A stretch of DNA of 64,000 nt from Litorivicinus sp. (lineage in GTDB: Bacteria; Pseudomonadota; Gammaproteobacteria; Pseudomonadales; Litorivicinaceae), in the NCBI GenBank assembly GCA_018401755.1, contig JAGYKJ010000005.1, positions 494,634-558,633 on the forward strand, written 5' to 3'. A program made the translations under genes and the position numbers. This document shows positions 1-15,000 of the stretch, one piece after another (the first letter of the stretch is position 1; every line of letters begins with the position of its first letter). Under the pieces are notes generated by a model. It saw nothing but the letters and a program-made list of their open reading frames with translations. It had not been told where the DNA came from and searched no databases.

Positions 1-3000
1 TAGCTCTCATTCGGATCATGCAGTCGCTCAATGCCGCTGACACGCTGTGGACGATAGGTCGAGTAAATCTTGTCGTAGAACACACGCGCTTCATCACGAT
101 AACGTCCCACCAACTCGTCTTGTAAACGCACAGGCGTTCCCTGAGATACGGCCCTTAGCAAGTCAGCCTCGGCACCCACAGGCACATTGATCCACTTATC
201 CTCAAGACCCGCCACATTTAGGTTGACGACTTGCATTGCCTTGGCTTTTCCAGCCGGCGGATCGAGACTCCAAACGGGATCCCACTTCACAATCGTGGTA
301 TTCCCATTGATCACTTGATGCTTTTGGAGATTGCTGTATTCGAAGTTGTAGAGCTTCTTATAGCCCAAGGTCGCAATCACCGAATCACGCTGCAAATCGT
401 TCAATTCATTGAATGTTTTGGCCAATCCGGAGGATGACTTTAAGTCAGCATCTGCAGTTCCTAAACCAAAATCGGCCCAATCAATCACAGGTCCAGTGAA
501 GGTTCCGCTGCGGCCACTGAAGTTCTGGTAATCCACACCCTCTACAAACCACTCGCGTTTCGTGGTGCCATTCCAATAGCCATCTTGGCGAAGGGTGACA
601 TCCATCGTGGTGAAGTAATAACCACTCTTGACAGACTCAAGACCAACCTGCTCTGTGACGGTTGTTGAGACCCACTTCACAACAGGGACATCGATCACCG
701 CGTCCACGACCTGCGTGTAACCTGTAATCTTCTGGTATTGGACTTGCTCTGTTCCGATCACTGGCGTTGACACCAGACGACTGCCTGCTCCGGTGGCAGA
801 CGCATCTACAATGACATCAGTCCCAGCCAGTGCCTCAAACTGGCCTGTGGTTGTGACCTTCCCCGCCCCTAATAGATAGATCGACCCCGCGCCCAGCGAT
901 GACGACGTCCGCACATACGATCCACGACTTTCGCCTGAGCCTGCTCCATTTGACACACCCGATGCCAGGCCCGCCTTAAATGTCACGTTCTGTCCACCGG
1001 TGCTCAGCAAAGCACCAAACACGGTAATGTCCCGAACAGCATTCAGCCAAATCGCGTCAAAGGCCTCGACTCGTCCCGCTTGATACACTGCCGAGCCGCG
1101 TAGATGGACCCAGCCCTGCGACGCAATAATCGCATCACCTAGGCCTGTTTGATCCGATTGCACCCAGAGCTGTCCACGCGCTAATAGTTCGATCGAACTC
1201 GTGGTCGATACATGGGTTTTTAGCAAGCTACCTTCGCCAAGGGTGATTCGCTCACCAATTAATTCAATACGGTTCTGAGCATTAATATCCGCATAGATTA
1301 AAACATCCGTCGATCCCGTACTTTCAATCTCGACAGTACTTGTCCGCGTCGCATTGGTCGGTGGCTGGCCAATCAGTCCATCAAGACGCATTCCGCCACG
1401 CGCTGTGATGATGACATTTCCTGCTTGGCCTGTTTCGAGGATTGCCCCAGTCAATCGATCGAGGTTGCCGTCGTAGACCAACGTATCAGTCACAACAGAC
1501 ATCCCAATGGCATCCACACGACCACCATCTAGCTTGATGGTATCGTGCCCATAGAGCATGCCGCTGATACCGATCATCCGATTGGCACGGACATCAATTA
1601 CACCACCGCCAGCGGTTGCATTTACAAAGCCATCAATACGCACATCGAGTGCGCTATCAAGCAGCACTGTCGACGATGCAGTGCCTGCGACATTCAGTGA
1701 TTCAACGCGGGCTCGAGATTCAAGCCACAAACCAGAGCCGGCATAGCGGGTATTCGAGACACCCAGCCCACCAACTAAGGTCACATTTCGGGTTGCCTCA
1801 ACAGTTCCGCCAATCAGAGTCGAATCCGAGGCCGTGCCATTCATGACCCGGATCAAATCAGTCGCCCGAATCGTCAGATCAGCCCCGTCGGCTGATTTCA
1901 CGATCGCTCCAGCATCAATGGTAGCCCCTGCGCTAATCGCGCCCAGAACGTCAATGGATCCCACATCAATCTCAATGACTGAACTTGCAGCGTTTGACGT
2001 CATCAACACGCCGCGATTCACCACCATTTTGCCTAGGGCAAAGACGTCCAGAAGCGATTCGGTCTCAATGGTCGCACCCTTGTTCAGCGCGATATTGCCA
2101 AGGTCAATCTGACCTGCCTCAATCGTTAACGTCCCAGCCTTCCAAACAGCTCCCGCCATCGAGAGCGCGCCGGCGACAATCTTCGCGTCTTGATCAATCG
2201 TTGCATTGCCATTTAGTGACGCTGTCTGATCAGCGATGATCAACACTTCTGCCGTAGAGGTCCCATTGTCATAGGTACTGTTAATTGGGCCATCCAGATA
2301 GACGTTGACCGCGCCAATATTTAACTGGCCAGCCACGGTGATCCGACCACTGGTCTCATTCAAAATGACATCACCAAGATCGGAATTAATTGAGACGTCG
2401 TGATCAGCTCGGGTCGTCTCAATCTCACCGTCAATGTAGACCTGGTTGGTACCAGTCAGACGGATCCCACCATGTGCGTCCAAGGTCGTAATCTTTGCCG
2501 TGTTTTTAATATCGAGGCTTCGGTACCCAGACACACTCGAATCGGAAATATAGGTCCCGTCACCACCCGTTAAAATGATTCGGTCATTGGCTTGGATCAA
2601 GCCTTCAATGGTGAGTGACCGCTCAGAACTCAGGATCACGTCACGTCCAGCGCCTCGAGCAATCACATCGCCCTGTAAGACACCATTCTCGCCCGCGGAA
2701 AACTCGATGTTACCGTCCACGGTTTCAAGCACACCGGTCGCATCAAGATCGATATCTTTCCCGTCTGATGAAATCCCACTATTCAGGTTAATTGCACTGT
2801 GTGCGCGCACTTTGCCGGCAATATAGAGCTTGCCATTCGGACCTTCGGGGCTACCGATTGTCACTGTCGAGCCAACTGCTGCTGCATCGACCGCATAACG
2901 CCGTGCAGACTGCACCGCGACGACCGAGCCACCATCCAAAATAGCACCTGGTGCTGTGTTGATTAGCGCAATGCCAAGGTCTTCAGCGTGCGTAGTGGAT

Positions 3001-6000
3001 GCCGGCGGCAAAGATAAGCCCGCCGTTGTGGCTAAAGCGTCCGCAGCAGCCTTAGCGGATGCGGTCGCATTCGCTCGAATCTGAATCTCATACGGGCTGG
3101 CAAACATGAGTCGACCATCACGTAACTTGGTTTTGATATCGGGACTCTGCGCACTGTAATCCGGAATATTTGGCATCGTCAGGTAGGTGGTACCGAGCGC
3201 AGGAGTGGCGATTTGATTCGGGTCATCCGTTTGCACCACAACCCAGGATGCTGCCTGCAAGACCGCATCCAAATCTGCCATCAGATGGTCAATGGTCGTG
3301 TTGTCCAAGGTATCAGCTGCGCGCACTGTGACGACCGCTTCGACCGTGAAACTCACCTTATCGATCTGGAAGACCAAGGTGACATCACGATTGAGTTTGC
3401 CGTCTGCACGATTGGCCCATCCAGCGACGTCCAACTGGTTGACATCTCCTGGTGCGAGGATATCCACGCGTCCTGGCGCATTGAGATTGATCTCGCTGTT
3501 CGCGCGGGTGGTCGTGACCGAGGCGGAACCATACAGCACCATGCCTCGACCTTCATAGGGCGATCCAGAAGACTCAGGACGACTGTCTAACCCACCAATT
3601 AAGTCGACTTGTTTTCCGGCGGTGATATCCGTGCCAATAATCAACTGGCGATCTGCTTTGACCTGAATCGTGGAGTCCACATCGTAACGGACAATGTTAC
3701 GGCCAATGTATTTGCCCAACTGGTCTCGCTGCATCTCGCTACGACCACCAGAGATCAGAAGGCCCTGCATGTCCACGTCACCGACGCCAGACAGCTTAAT
3801 CGAGCCATCTTTGTAGGTCCGACCAACAGTTCGCGTTAATTGAGCGCCATTGGCATCATAATCCCAGGTTCCTTCGGCAACGATTTCAGAGGCGCCGTGA
3901 ACCAACAACCCAAACCCGGTGTAATCCGTTCCGCCGCGGATGTCGATCTCGCGACTCGCGTTTAAATAACCGCCGGTCTGTACCACGGAGCCTGCGGCAT
4001 TCAATGTCGATCCGCCGATAAAGATCCGGCTTGACGAGTCCATCACGATGTCGGACTCACGACCAGACCACCGGACACTCTGAGACAGCATCACGGTCTC
4101 ATTGGGCGTTTCTGGATTGTCATCTGTATCCACATCACCAAAGACTTGATACAGACGACCACCGGAGTTCACAGTCCCCATGATCTCTACGCGACCATCC
4201 GATTCAATGGTCACCACGCTACCCGCGCCTGCCGCACCAAGCCCTGCCGCAGTGATACCACCAGCGGTATTGATCAAGACCGAGAGGGCATTGGGATTCG
4301 ACCCAGGGACAGTCGTCATCTGCCCCCAGTCCAATGATCATTGGCGCCCGGAGTACCACCAATCACAGTCACATTACCGCTGGCCAAGAGTCCAGACTCC
4401 AAATGGACTTGCTCGCCCGCTTGAACGCGGATATTTGATCCACCATCACCCGCACTATCGAGGGCAAAATTCACACCGGTCGAGGTAATCGCACCACCTG
4501 CAACGATTGCCCCGAATATATCCACGTCATCCGATCCAACCACATGGACGTCACTATGGTGGTCCGTGGTGCGAACTGTCGAGGTCGGATGGATGTAGAC
4601 ACTCGTGCCCCGCGTATCAGATCGGCCCGTCAGAGTATTGAAAAACTCACCCTGCAGGTTGACGCCACCATAGAGATTCAAGCGATCAGTGGCCGTGACA
4701 AACCCTTCGACAAACAACCATTCATCAGACTGCAAGGTTAACCCTGCATTCGCGCCAGTTGCGTTCAGATTCCCGCGGACAATCACATCCTGGTCTGCGC
4801 GTACAACCAGATTCTGGTTATCACCAAGACTCGTGACAGTTCCAGTCACGAGAAGGCCATAGCCTCCGGTGTGCGCGACCAAATAATGCGATGGGCTCGC
4901 GGCCGCGATGTTTTCGAAGTACGCCGTTTTATTAAAAATTGCATACCGCGGTGCGTAGGCAAGGTTGTCTACGCCGCCAGTCAGTTTCGCACGACCGTAA
5001 ATCTCGTTGTCATACAATTGCGCTTTGGCTGACAAGGTCATATTTCCGGATGCTGTGACCGACCCTGCAAGCAACATTTCCCCAGACGACGTGAGGTTTA
5101 ACGTTCCATTGGTCCCAGTGATCTCTGGAATGATCAGATTATCAGGTTCGTCATCAGGATCAGGGCTTACGAATTTCGCACCCGACCGAACTGCTGAGCC
5201 CGCATTCACTGCCAGCACGTCATCACTCGACACACTAATGGTGCTGTTGTCGCCCTCAGCAACAATTCGCGCCAACTCCACAAGAATCATTGGACCGTCT
5301 GCATCCATCTCGATCGACGAGCCATCCCCGTGTACTTCAATCAGACCGCGAACTTCAATACTTTCCTTGGCTGTAATCTGAATCAGACTCGCATCCGCCG
5401 AGGTTGAGATTTCTGCAATGCTGTCGACCTGAATACTGTTATGAGACAGGGGCCCTGTCGCCAAGTAGGGCGGCGTGAAATAGGCATCACTGACCCCCGC
5501 GTCACCAGGAGTGGCGACCACGTCAAAATCGATGCGATTGACCGCCTTCAACCAGCCCATCACAACTGCTTGCTCATCCACTTGAAGATTCAATGCATCC
5601 GCATAGAGCCCAGAATCGCCAGAGCCATTGGGATCATGGACATTCTGACTGTTCACTTCGAGGCGGCGGGTATACACACTGAGCGTGTCAAGCGGCGCTT
5701 CAACGTCACCAACAACATTCACCGTGTCGGAATAAATGTTGGTGTCATCACGGAACGAGGCAACCACAGAATCCGCGGCACGTGGGACCGAATTGCCATC
5801 TGAATCCAACATTTTGACATTCACGGAGTCTTTCACGTCACCTAACCAGACAACGTTACCGATATCACGGCGACCAAAATTCAGATCCGCGAACCCGTCA
5901 TAGATTGCGGCAAGATCTCGATTCCCGAAATAGAATCCGTGATTTGCAATCTGACGCGGACTGCCATCGATGAATGGTTGACCCACAATGTCTTCTGCAG

Positions 6001-9000
6001 CCGTCCCGATGTAATACGAGGACACATTCTTATTGGTCCGCAGCGTCAAAGACGCGAGACCAACAACTCGTCCAACGCCACTCAAGAACTCCATATCATC
6101 CGCGTTCAGCGTGATATTCATGCCTGCTGTGAGCGAACGGAGATACCCTGATTGCAGGGTGAGCAGCGCCTCATCCTGCACCAAATTCAAGACAAAGTGA
6201 CCGCGCCCAATCTCAATCGCCACATCTGGCCGAATCACAGTGCGATTCTTCCGAATCAAATCGCGCCAGACTGATGCACCCGCTGCAGCGTTGTTGTCCC
6301 ACTCAACGGTGCTTTCCCAACGCGTCGTCCAACTCGGATGACTCTGATCCGCGTAAATGACATAGCCAGGGTTTTCTGGGCTTGTGAGCGCTCGCTCTTC
6401 AACCAAGACCAGATTGTCGTCTTCGCGGATCACCACATCCCCAGACCCATGAGTCGAGGTGGCAATGGTTAAGGTCGCAACCCGCGTCAGAATAGGTTTT
6501 AGATCGGTACCGATCGAGTTTTTCGCTTTAATCTGAACATAAGCACCTGCACCTGCGATGTAGCTGCCGTTTTCATTTAAGAGACTGCCGTCAGCAACCT
6601 GAATACGAACCCATGCAGTGTCGCCTGTTCCCAAACTGTTCGCAGTCAAGTTGTTCGAGACAAACAAATTGGCATTCAACTTCACATCTGCGCGATCGCC
6701 GTAGGTGCGAATATCGAAGTGACTGTTCTGCAAGGACACATAGTCGTGCGTGACATTGATCGTGCGCATCGCCTCAAGGATGACGCCGGTCGCCATCAAT
6801 GAGGATTCTTGATGAATCTCACGACCAATAGCGCGGAAGCCGGTCTTACCAAGATTGGAGACAGCGCCCGCCGTCAGGGCATTGAATCGAACATCCCCAC
6901 CGAGTGAAATAATCTCATTTTCGTTGTAACTGGCAGCTTTGCCCTTCAAGGTGAGTCGGTCAATCAGCCCATTTTGATAGGTCACGACCTCTCGACCATT
7001 GGTGACCTTATCCAGCCCAAGGCTGATCACGTCTGCGCTCCGTGACCGCGTTTGCTCGAGAATCAGCTCGTCAAAATCGGTCCCGGTTTCTATGATATTA
7101 ATGGTCCCAGTCCCGCCAGACGCCGATCCACGACCCATGGTGACGCGATAGTCGTCTGCACCACCGGTATCTTCAATATCGATCGCCCACGCAGGGAAAT
7201 CAGACACATACACCGTATCTGTCCAGCGGGTCAGACGCACGTCGTCCACCGTGGATCCAGAAATCCGGAGCTCTTGGCCCATCGCGTTGGTCACACTGAC
7301 CACTCGCTTATTGATATTCATCACAATGCCGTCGCTTAAGGCACTAAAATCCAATGCCACGCCGTTCTGACGGTCGTTGAAGCTGACTTCCCCGATATTG
7401 TCGAGGAACTCATAGGTCTCATACCCTGCGCCACCGCGAATCTGCTGTGACCCAACCGGCGCTGTTTTTGCGGCCCCGATGATGTAAGTGTTATTACCCG
7501 CGGTCCCGGTCAGACGGTTCTGTCCGTCACCACCGACTAAGGTGTCATCCCCCAACCCACCGGTAATCTTGTCATCGCCCTCTTCACCATCGAGGCGATA
7601 TCGAGCCAAAACTCCCGGTGCAACCGTGATGGTGTCATTGCCAGTCCCGCCGCGAACCGATCCGCCTTCTCGGATGCCATTCACCATGCGACCACCACCC
7701 AGCAGGATCACATCGTCACCAGCACCCCCGTCGAAATCAACGGTCACACCGCTCAAACGGGACGCATCCAAGGTGTCATTCCCGGCACCCATGTTGGCGA
7801 CAACTTTATTCACACCGCGGTAGGTTTGATACCAGTTGTCAAACTCGATGGAGACTTCGCCACCCTCGCCGTACAGAATGAATTCTTCATCGCCATCGGT
7901 GACATCGAAGTATTTCCGGAGCCCTGCACGATCGCCGGCATTGAGATACAGCGTATCGCCCACCTGGGTCGCCAAATAGGGCTGTACCCGAGGCGCTTCA
8001 TAGGTCAACTCAAAGAGGCTGAACTTAAACAGCGTGGCTTCGAAGAAGGTAATCGAACTAAAGAGACCCAGATCCAGCTCAACAAATACACCCAGGGAAA
8101 GCGTCGCGCCCATCCGCGCATTGAAGAGGTTTAAGAATCCACCTCCTTCATAGGCAAACATGGTCGCGATCTCGGAGCCACGAATCCGGCCATCACTGAC
8201 CCATTTCACATCCGTGACGTAGCCACGGTCATCCTTGGTCAGTTCCGAACGCGCAATATCTTGCAAATCGAGACCGGCATAGAAGTTAATCTTACCAACG
8301 CCACCACCCTTCAATGGGCCCAAGGCGATTCCGAGCTTAATGCCCAAGGTAGCACTGATGTAGAACTCGTCCTTCTCCACGCCGCCGGTGCCTGGAACAA
8401 TCTTTCCATCCTTAAACTCAGGCAGCGTAAAGTCAAAGACAAAGAATCCATCGAGCGCATCCAGCGGATTCCCGGTATTGATCGCCTTCCGGATCCCATA
8501 GGTATCAAATCCAAACGCCAGGTCCGCATAGATCTTCAATTCCGCGACCATGTCGATGGTCATCATGATCGGACCAATTGGCACCTTGGCAAGTGGAACC
8601 TGCTTTTTGAATCCTGCACCTAAGAGTGGCAATTCATAACTGAACAAGATGGCGTCGCCGCCCGTCATGATCGACTTCCAGTTATCAATGTCGAGCAGAT
8701 ACTCTTTGATCTTAAAGCCTGAACGCTTGGTGTCCTTCGACCCGCCGGTTGACTTCGCTTCTGTTTCAGCAAGTTTCTTCAGTAATGCCGGGTCGAAGGC
8801 GACAGACTCTTGCTTGGCCACCACTTCACCAGTGCCAAAACCAGCCAGGTCACCCAGGACAATTTCACCGGTCACACCCCAGGCACGGAGCTGAGACGGC
8901 AGGTTGTAGATAAATTGCGCAGCCTTGAAAAACGCCGCCGGGATCTCGGGTTTTCCTTTCATCTTCAAGAGCGCATTCAATAGACCCAATGGTGAGTTCT

Positions 9001-12000
9001 CGATCCCGATCGCATTCAAGAATGACAAACCACCAATCGGCGTCACCATGAAATTCACCACAGGCATAATCGGACTCAGGATGCCGGCGATCTGCTGAGA
9101 AATTGGCAGCAGGAAGTCCGTGATCATGGTGCCGACGTCGAGCCGCAAGCGATCCATCTTGATATCTGGGGCGCGCAGCTTCTGCCCCATCTGCCAATCC
9201 CAGTCGACCACCAAGTTGGCCTTCAGCTTCGGCATGATGGAGACACCATCCATCTCAAGCGTCGTCAACAGATTCAGGTCGGCATCGACCTTAAAGGCGA
9301 CCCCAAAGGACTTGCTCGGTGATTGCGTAAAGAGCTTCGTCAGCGGTAAGCGGCCGAGTGAATCACCCTTAATGTCAATACCCAAGACCGCGTCTGCGCC
9401 ACTCGCGCGGCCCCCTGAACGCGGCTGCGTATCGACGACAGTTGCCTTAAAGAATAAAAGCTTTCCAGTCGCTTGGAACGGCTGCCCATTCTGGCCCTGC
9501 AAGTAGGCTTCGGCATAGACACGGATTTCAGGGGTGTCATCTTCATTCGTGGCGAGATAAAAACCATTCGAGACACTCAGCCCAAAGCCAAAGTCAAAGG
9601 CCCAGCCCAGATCAAAGGCAAACCCACCATCGATATCTAAAGCAAAGCCAGGCACGTTAATATCGAGCGGAATATCAATATCGAGGCCAACCAACTGCTG
9701 ACCCAGCTTCATATCGACCTGAATCGAATCCGCTGCCGAGGGCGGCATATCTCCGGCGATCCAGTCCGATAAGCGGACGCCAGCCGCGTCATACCAAGCG
9801 ACGTCGATATCGTTGATATCTACCCCGTTATTATTTGAATCAAGGATGATGTTGGCACCACCCGTGCCAAACAAATCCCACAAGGAATTCCTGACGATCC
9901 CAATCGCACCACCCTCAGCCGAGAGCTTCCGGCGCAGATCAGCGAGTAACCCGGTGCGGACGTCCCGAACAAAGTTTCCAGTCTCAGCCATCTTGGTCCC
10001 AATGATCGGGATGTCGCGCGAGAACTCAGACGTCAGCATGTCTTGGACTTCGCCCAAGGCGATGTCGATACCGTCGAGTATCCGGGTCGGATCTGCGAGC
10101 ATGCCAAGCAGACTGAACTCGCTCAAATACTGATCCATGATGGACTGCACGTCAGGGACTGAGATGTTGAGCGTCGGCTCACCTGTCCCGACGCCTGCAG
10201 CGCTATCAAAGAAGGCAGCAATCCCACCCGAGCCCGTGGCAATGGTCAGTGCATCCAGTGGCAAGGTGGCACCAAACAGATCCAGCGCAATCGGCAAATC
10301 GACACCAATGTGGCCCTGGATCTCGTAGCTAAAATTGTCTGAGATCCGCTCACGGGTGAAGTCAAAGCGACCGTCATCTTCAACATCACCCGCTTTCTGA
10401 TCCAACATGATGGTGAAGGTGGCATAGTCTTTGGTGCTGGCAATGCCATCGGCATCAATCGCCGCCGAGCCATTGACAACACCCAACTTGGCCGGGCCCG
10501 CCTCAAGACTCAATTCTAAATCTTGGCCAGCAATGCGCAGACCCACTGTCGCATACGTTCCGCGCGCTTTGTCTGCAGAGACCGCCACACGTTTGGTGAC
10601 TTCAACATCAGTAAACAGATTGACATCGGTGGCATCCGCCACTTCACGCTGCTCACCGGCGAATAGCTGCACCGTGATCCCAAGCTCCGTCGACAGCCAA
10701 TCCGCTAATTCGATCAGCGTCGTTTGACGTTGCCCTGACAGTTGACCCGCACCATGATCATCATCGGTATTGCCGGCCTCAAGGCCCGTCACCCAGTAGC
10801 TCTCAACCACCGCGGAAACCGCTGTAACATCGTCGCCCTGCTCAGCCAAGACCGCTTGGAACGCGGCTTTAATGTCATTTTTTTGAGCCGTTGACAAGCT
10901 GCTGGATCGCGCGGTGAAGTTGGCCGCACCAAAGGCTGCCAGTGCAACCGTTTCGTCACGGGTGGGATCGTAGTCATAGAGGAAGAACACTGGCGAGTCG
11001 CCACTGAAATCAATCCCCGCCTGAATCTGTAGCTTCAGCAGTGCACCGACATCAATCTGACCGCCTGCGCCAGGGTTCAGAACGTCGGCAATATGGCCCA
11101 CGAAGTCCATCCCGGCCATAGCACCTGGGCCCGCTGCGGACGTCAACTGCTGCAGATCTAAACTAAATCCAAAATTCTGCTCAAAGACCTTATCCAATTT
11201 CAGGTGGATATTGAGCACTTCGCCATTCAGATCGAGACCAAAGATTTGATCCACGGTCGGGAGAGTATTGTCGTCTTGAATACCAAGCGCATCCTCAAAA
11301 ATCTTCTCGACCTGGTCGATGGCACCCGCTGGATTCTCAGCCGCCTCTTCCAACTGCTCCAAGAAGCCGTCGACGAAGGGGAACATGTCTGCAAGGGATT
11401 GTCCGATGATGGGCAGTTCTGTGGTGTAGAACGGCTGATCGGCGATCGCTTCATTAATAAACTCAAGCCCTGTCCGGGTGGCATCAATAATGTCGGCGAA
11501 AGACAGGTTCTTGAAATCAAACGCAGAGCCCAGGTCTGGCAGGACGATGATCAAGTCATTGGCCGCAACCGTCCTGCCAGAGATCATGGCGTTGATATCC
11601 ACCGGCAAGGATGGATTTTGATTGATGACCTTGGTCTCGCCGATGTTGAATGCATCCAGTGCGCGGATCGAGATTTCCATGTTCGGTGCCAATGGAATAT
11701 CCGAGCCGACCCCTGCATTCACAGACAATCCACGCAGCACCGCTTCTGCCTGACCGGTTAACCGGAAATTAAAGGCATCGCTATCCAATTCGGTGAACTT
11801 AAAGCGCCGCGATTCTTCGGTGGAATTTGTGGGGTCTCGATCAAGACTGACTTCCGCCTCAGCGGCCAATCGCACTTTTGATCCGGTTCCGACACCACCG
11901 GCTTTGGCGCCCAAGAATCCGAGTGATAAGCCGACTTCAAGATCATCGACCGCCATCTCCAAGCCACCTTTGACTCCCACATCTTGGAGGCCAAAGGTCA

Positions 12001-15000
12001 ATTGATCTTCGCGGAGGGTGAAGCTCAAATCAGTCACATCTGCGGCAAACGCACGATCCAAAATCAGCGTGTCAGATCCCTGGACTCCAGTGACTTCATA
12101 GCGCTCACCGGCCACCTCAAGGAGATAACCGACCATGGTTGAGTCCACCGCAAAGGTGTCGTCGGTAAAGAGATTTGAGCCCTCTTCGGCACTACCAGAT
12201 TGACCAAAGCGTGTGACGCCATCAAAGTCGACAAAGAGGGACACAGACCCTTCCACATAGGCACTGATCGACCCGCGGGCGCTGGTCGAGAATTCGGCAA
12301 CTCCGCCCATGTCGAAGGAGAAGTCCAAGGGTGCATCAATGGGCACAAACTCTTGACGGAACGTCAAAGGCACCGCAAAGACCCGCGTCACCGGATCAAA
12401 CTCCAGTGACACACCTGGCGGCAACACACCGGAGCGGTTGACCGCGTCAATGAACTCTTCCAGGGTGGTGATAAACGCACGCTCTTCGTGGACCACGGCA
12501 CGCACAAGCGGCGCGGTGAAGGCGGCCCCGGTCAATACCAGACGGTCATCATCGAGCACCTGATCGACCCCGAAGGTGCCGATTTCAGATTCAACGCCAT
12601 TGACCATCTGATAGAGCGTGACTTGAAGGGCATCACCGGTGGAAGAGACGAGGCCGTCGCCGAAGCCGCCGAATGGGTTATACAAGACCGCCTTGCTTTG
12701 GCCATCGATGGTCTCAGGACGGACCTGCCCGCCGCGATAATCGACCAAGTCCACCCGCGGCTTGTAGAAATCGATCTTGTCGTAGACATCACGTTCGAAG
12801 GCTTCACCAAACTGCAGAACGGTATCCAAACTCTGATCCACAAACGGAATACTCTGCAGGAAGGTGGCATCGTCACGAATGGAGTTCAGGGTATCGATGA
12901 AGTCTGGGAACATCAGGATCAAATCGATCACTGACAGCCGCGAGAAGTCCCCAATGGCGTCAAAATCCTTGGTCTCGAAATTGATCTCACCGGTAATCGG
13001 CGCACCACTGATCTCAATGTACGGGATCTTACCCACCGCTAAGTCGATGCTACCAATGCTCGCGTAGATGGGTAGGTACACATCCAGCTCATCACGCGTG
13101 GTGGTAAACGACAGACCGTCGCTGCCCTGCGTCACCTTGCCAGCAAAGGCCATGGTGGCACGACCGAGACCACGCTCCGGATCGCCAATCGACCCACTCA
13201 GAGGCCCAATCGAGGCGCCAACCATCAACTCTGGAATCCCGCCTTCCGCTTCAATCTCGAGTTTTCTCAGATTGAAGTTGGAGTTGCCCGTTGCCCAGTT
13301 AATCGAGAGATCAAACCCGACATCGAGTGCTGCTTTCAGTGCAAAGGTGAGATCGGCGTCAAGCTCAAGGCCGATCGCCTCGGCATCCGCACCCAAATCA
13401 AGCGCGGTTTCCGTGTCAACGGTGAAGGTGTCATCGAAACTGATATCGATGCCGCTGTCTGTCATTGTGAACTGCAGTGCATCTGCGCTCACGCCAATGG
13501 TGGGCAACCAATTGACACGCAGGTAGTCCATTAAACCCAGGACTGTTGGGCCACCCAGATCGCCGTACACAGGCGCGGGGAGACCTGAGAAGGATGTATT
13601 CCCGATGTATCGCTGAACGTATTCACCCATACCCAACAGACGATCCAGTCCCACCATCTGCGAGACAGAACTGTTGACGAAAGGCAGGGTTGTCCCGAGC
13701 GGATGGCTGTTGGTATTTTCGCCGCCAGAATCGTACTGCGGCGTAATGTCCGCCTTGATATCGACCATGCCCGTCGAGACCGCGTCGACTGCGACTTCTA
13801 ACAGATCAGAAATCAACGCATCCAAATTACTGGTGTCGACCTTGGTCTCGACGATCGCACTATCCGCGTACTCAAGCGTGACATTCGTTCCAGCCACGTT
13901 GACCGTCTTGCTGACGGCACGACCCAGCGTGTTGCCCTGCACCCGCACGGTGCCACCCATATCCAACACCGGTGTGTCGACAATGGCGATGGCCGTCCCA
14001 TCGATTGCGTAGGCGGATTCACCGGCGGCATTGGTCCCCAACAGCGCCACAATCCGGCCATTTCGAAGACTTGCGCCGATACCACCCGTCCCAACAAAGG
14101 CCTCGACGTTGGCTGCGGCAATTTGAATCTGACTCTGGTTGTCCACCACTGTCCGACTGATCGCAAAATCGCCATCGAGGCTCGCCACTCCAGCCACATT
14201 GAGCGATGCCGATCCAAGCAAGGTCAGTTCGCCATTGGCACCGAAGGTGGCATCCAAGGCTCCGGTCATCGACAACACGTCAATCCCGGTCAGCGCGACC
14301 GCACCATTTACGGTCCCTGAACGCGACCCATCGGCGCCCAAATAGAGCGTGCCATCCACATCTGTGAGACTCAGTGCAACCGGCCCAACCCCAAGCCCTA
14401 ACGCAGCATCCGTCGCATCCACGCGCCAGCGCGCACCGGATTCAGGGGCTTCATAGGCGACTGCAAAGGTCCCCGATAAGGTGGCTTCACCAAGCTTCAG
14501 GGCCGCATTTGCATCAATCCGGATGGTCTTCTCGGCATCATTGAGGGAGAGGAACTGGCCATCATCCAACTCAATCTCGAGCGCCTCGCCGGTCCAATCA
14601 ATGACGGCTGCATCGGACGCGGGCTCCACATCATCCAGTGTCGACAAGGCAATGTTGAGCTCGCTCGATGCGTTGGTAATCTCGCCAAGCGCATACGATC
14701 CGATCCGCGCACTACCCAGTCGACTATCCATACTGAGCCAACGACGTCCGGTTGACGCCTCAGTCGAAATCGCAGCCAACACATTCAGATCACCCAGGGA
14801 AGCCTCAAAACCGCCCCCAAGGTTGATCCCACCTGCTGCATCAGTTCCGCTGATGACCAGTTGATCGACAGTCGCCTCGGTCCCGTCAGTCAAACGGACC
14901 GTGGCATCCTCGACTAATTCAATCGACAAGGATCCAGACGCAGTCAGTACATCACTGACATTGATTGCCATGTCTCCGCGGATGCGGCTTTCATTGTCTT

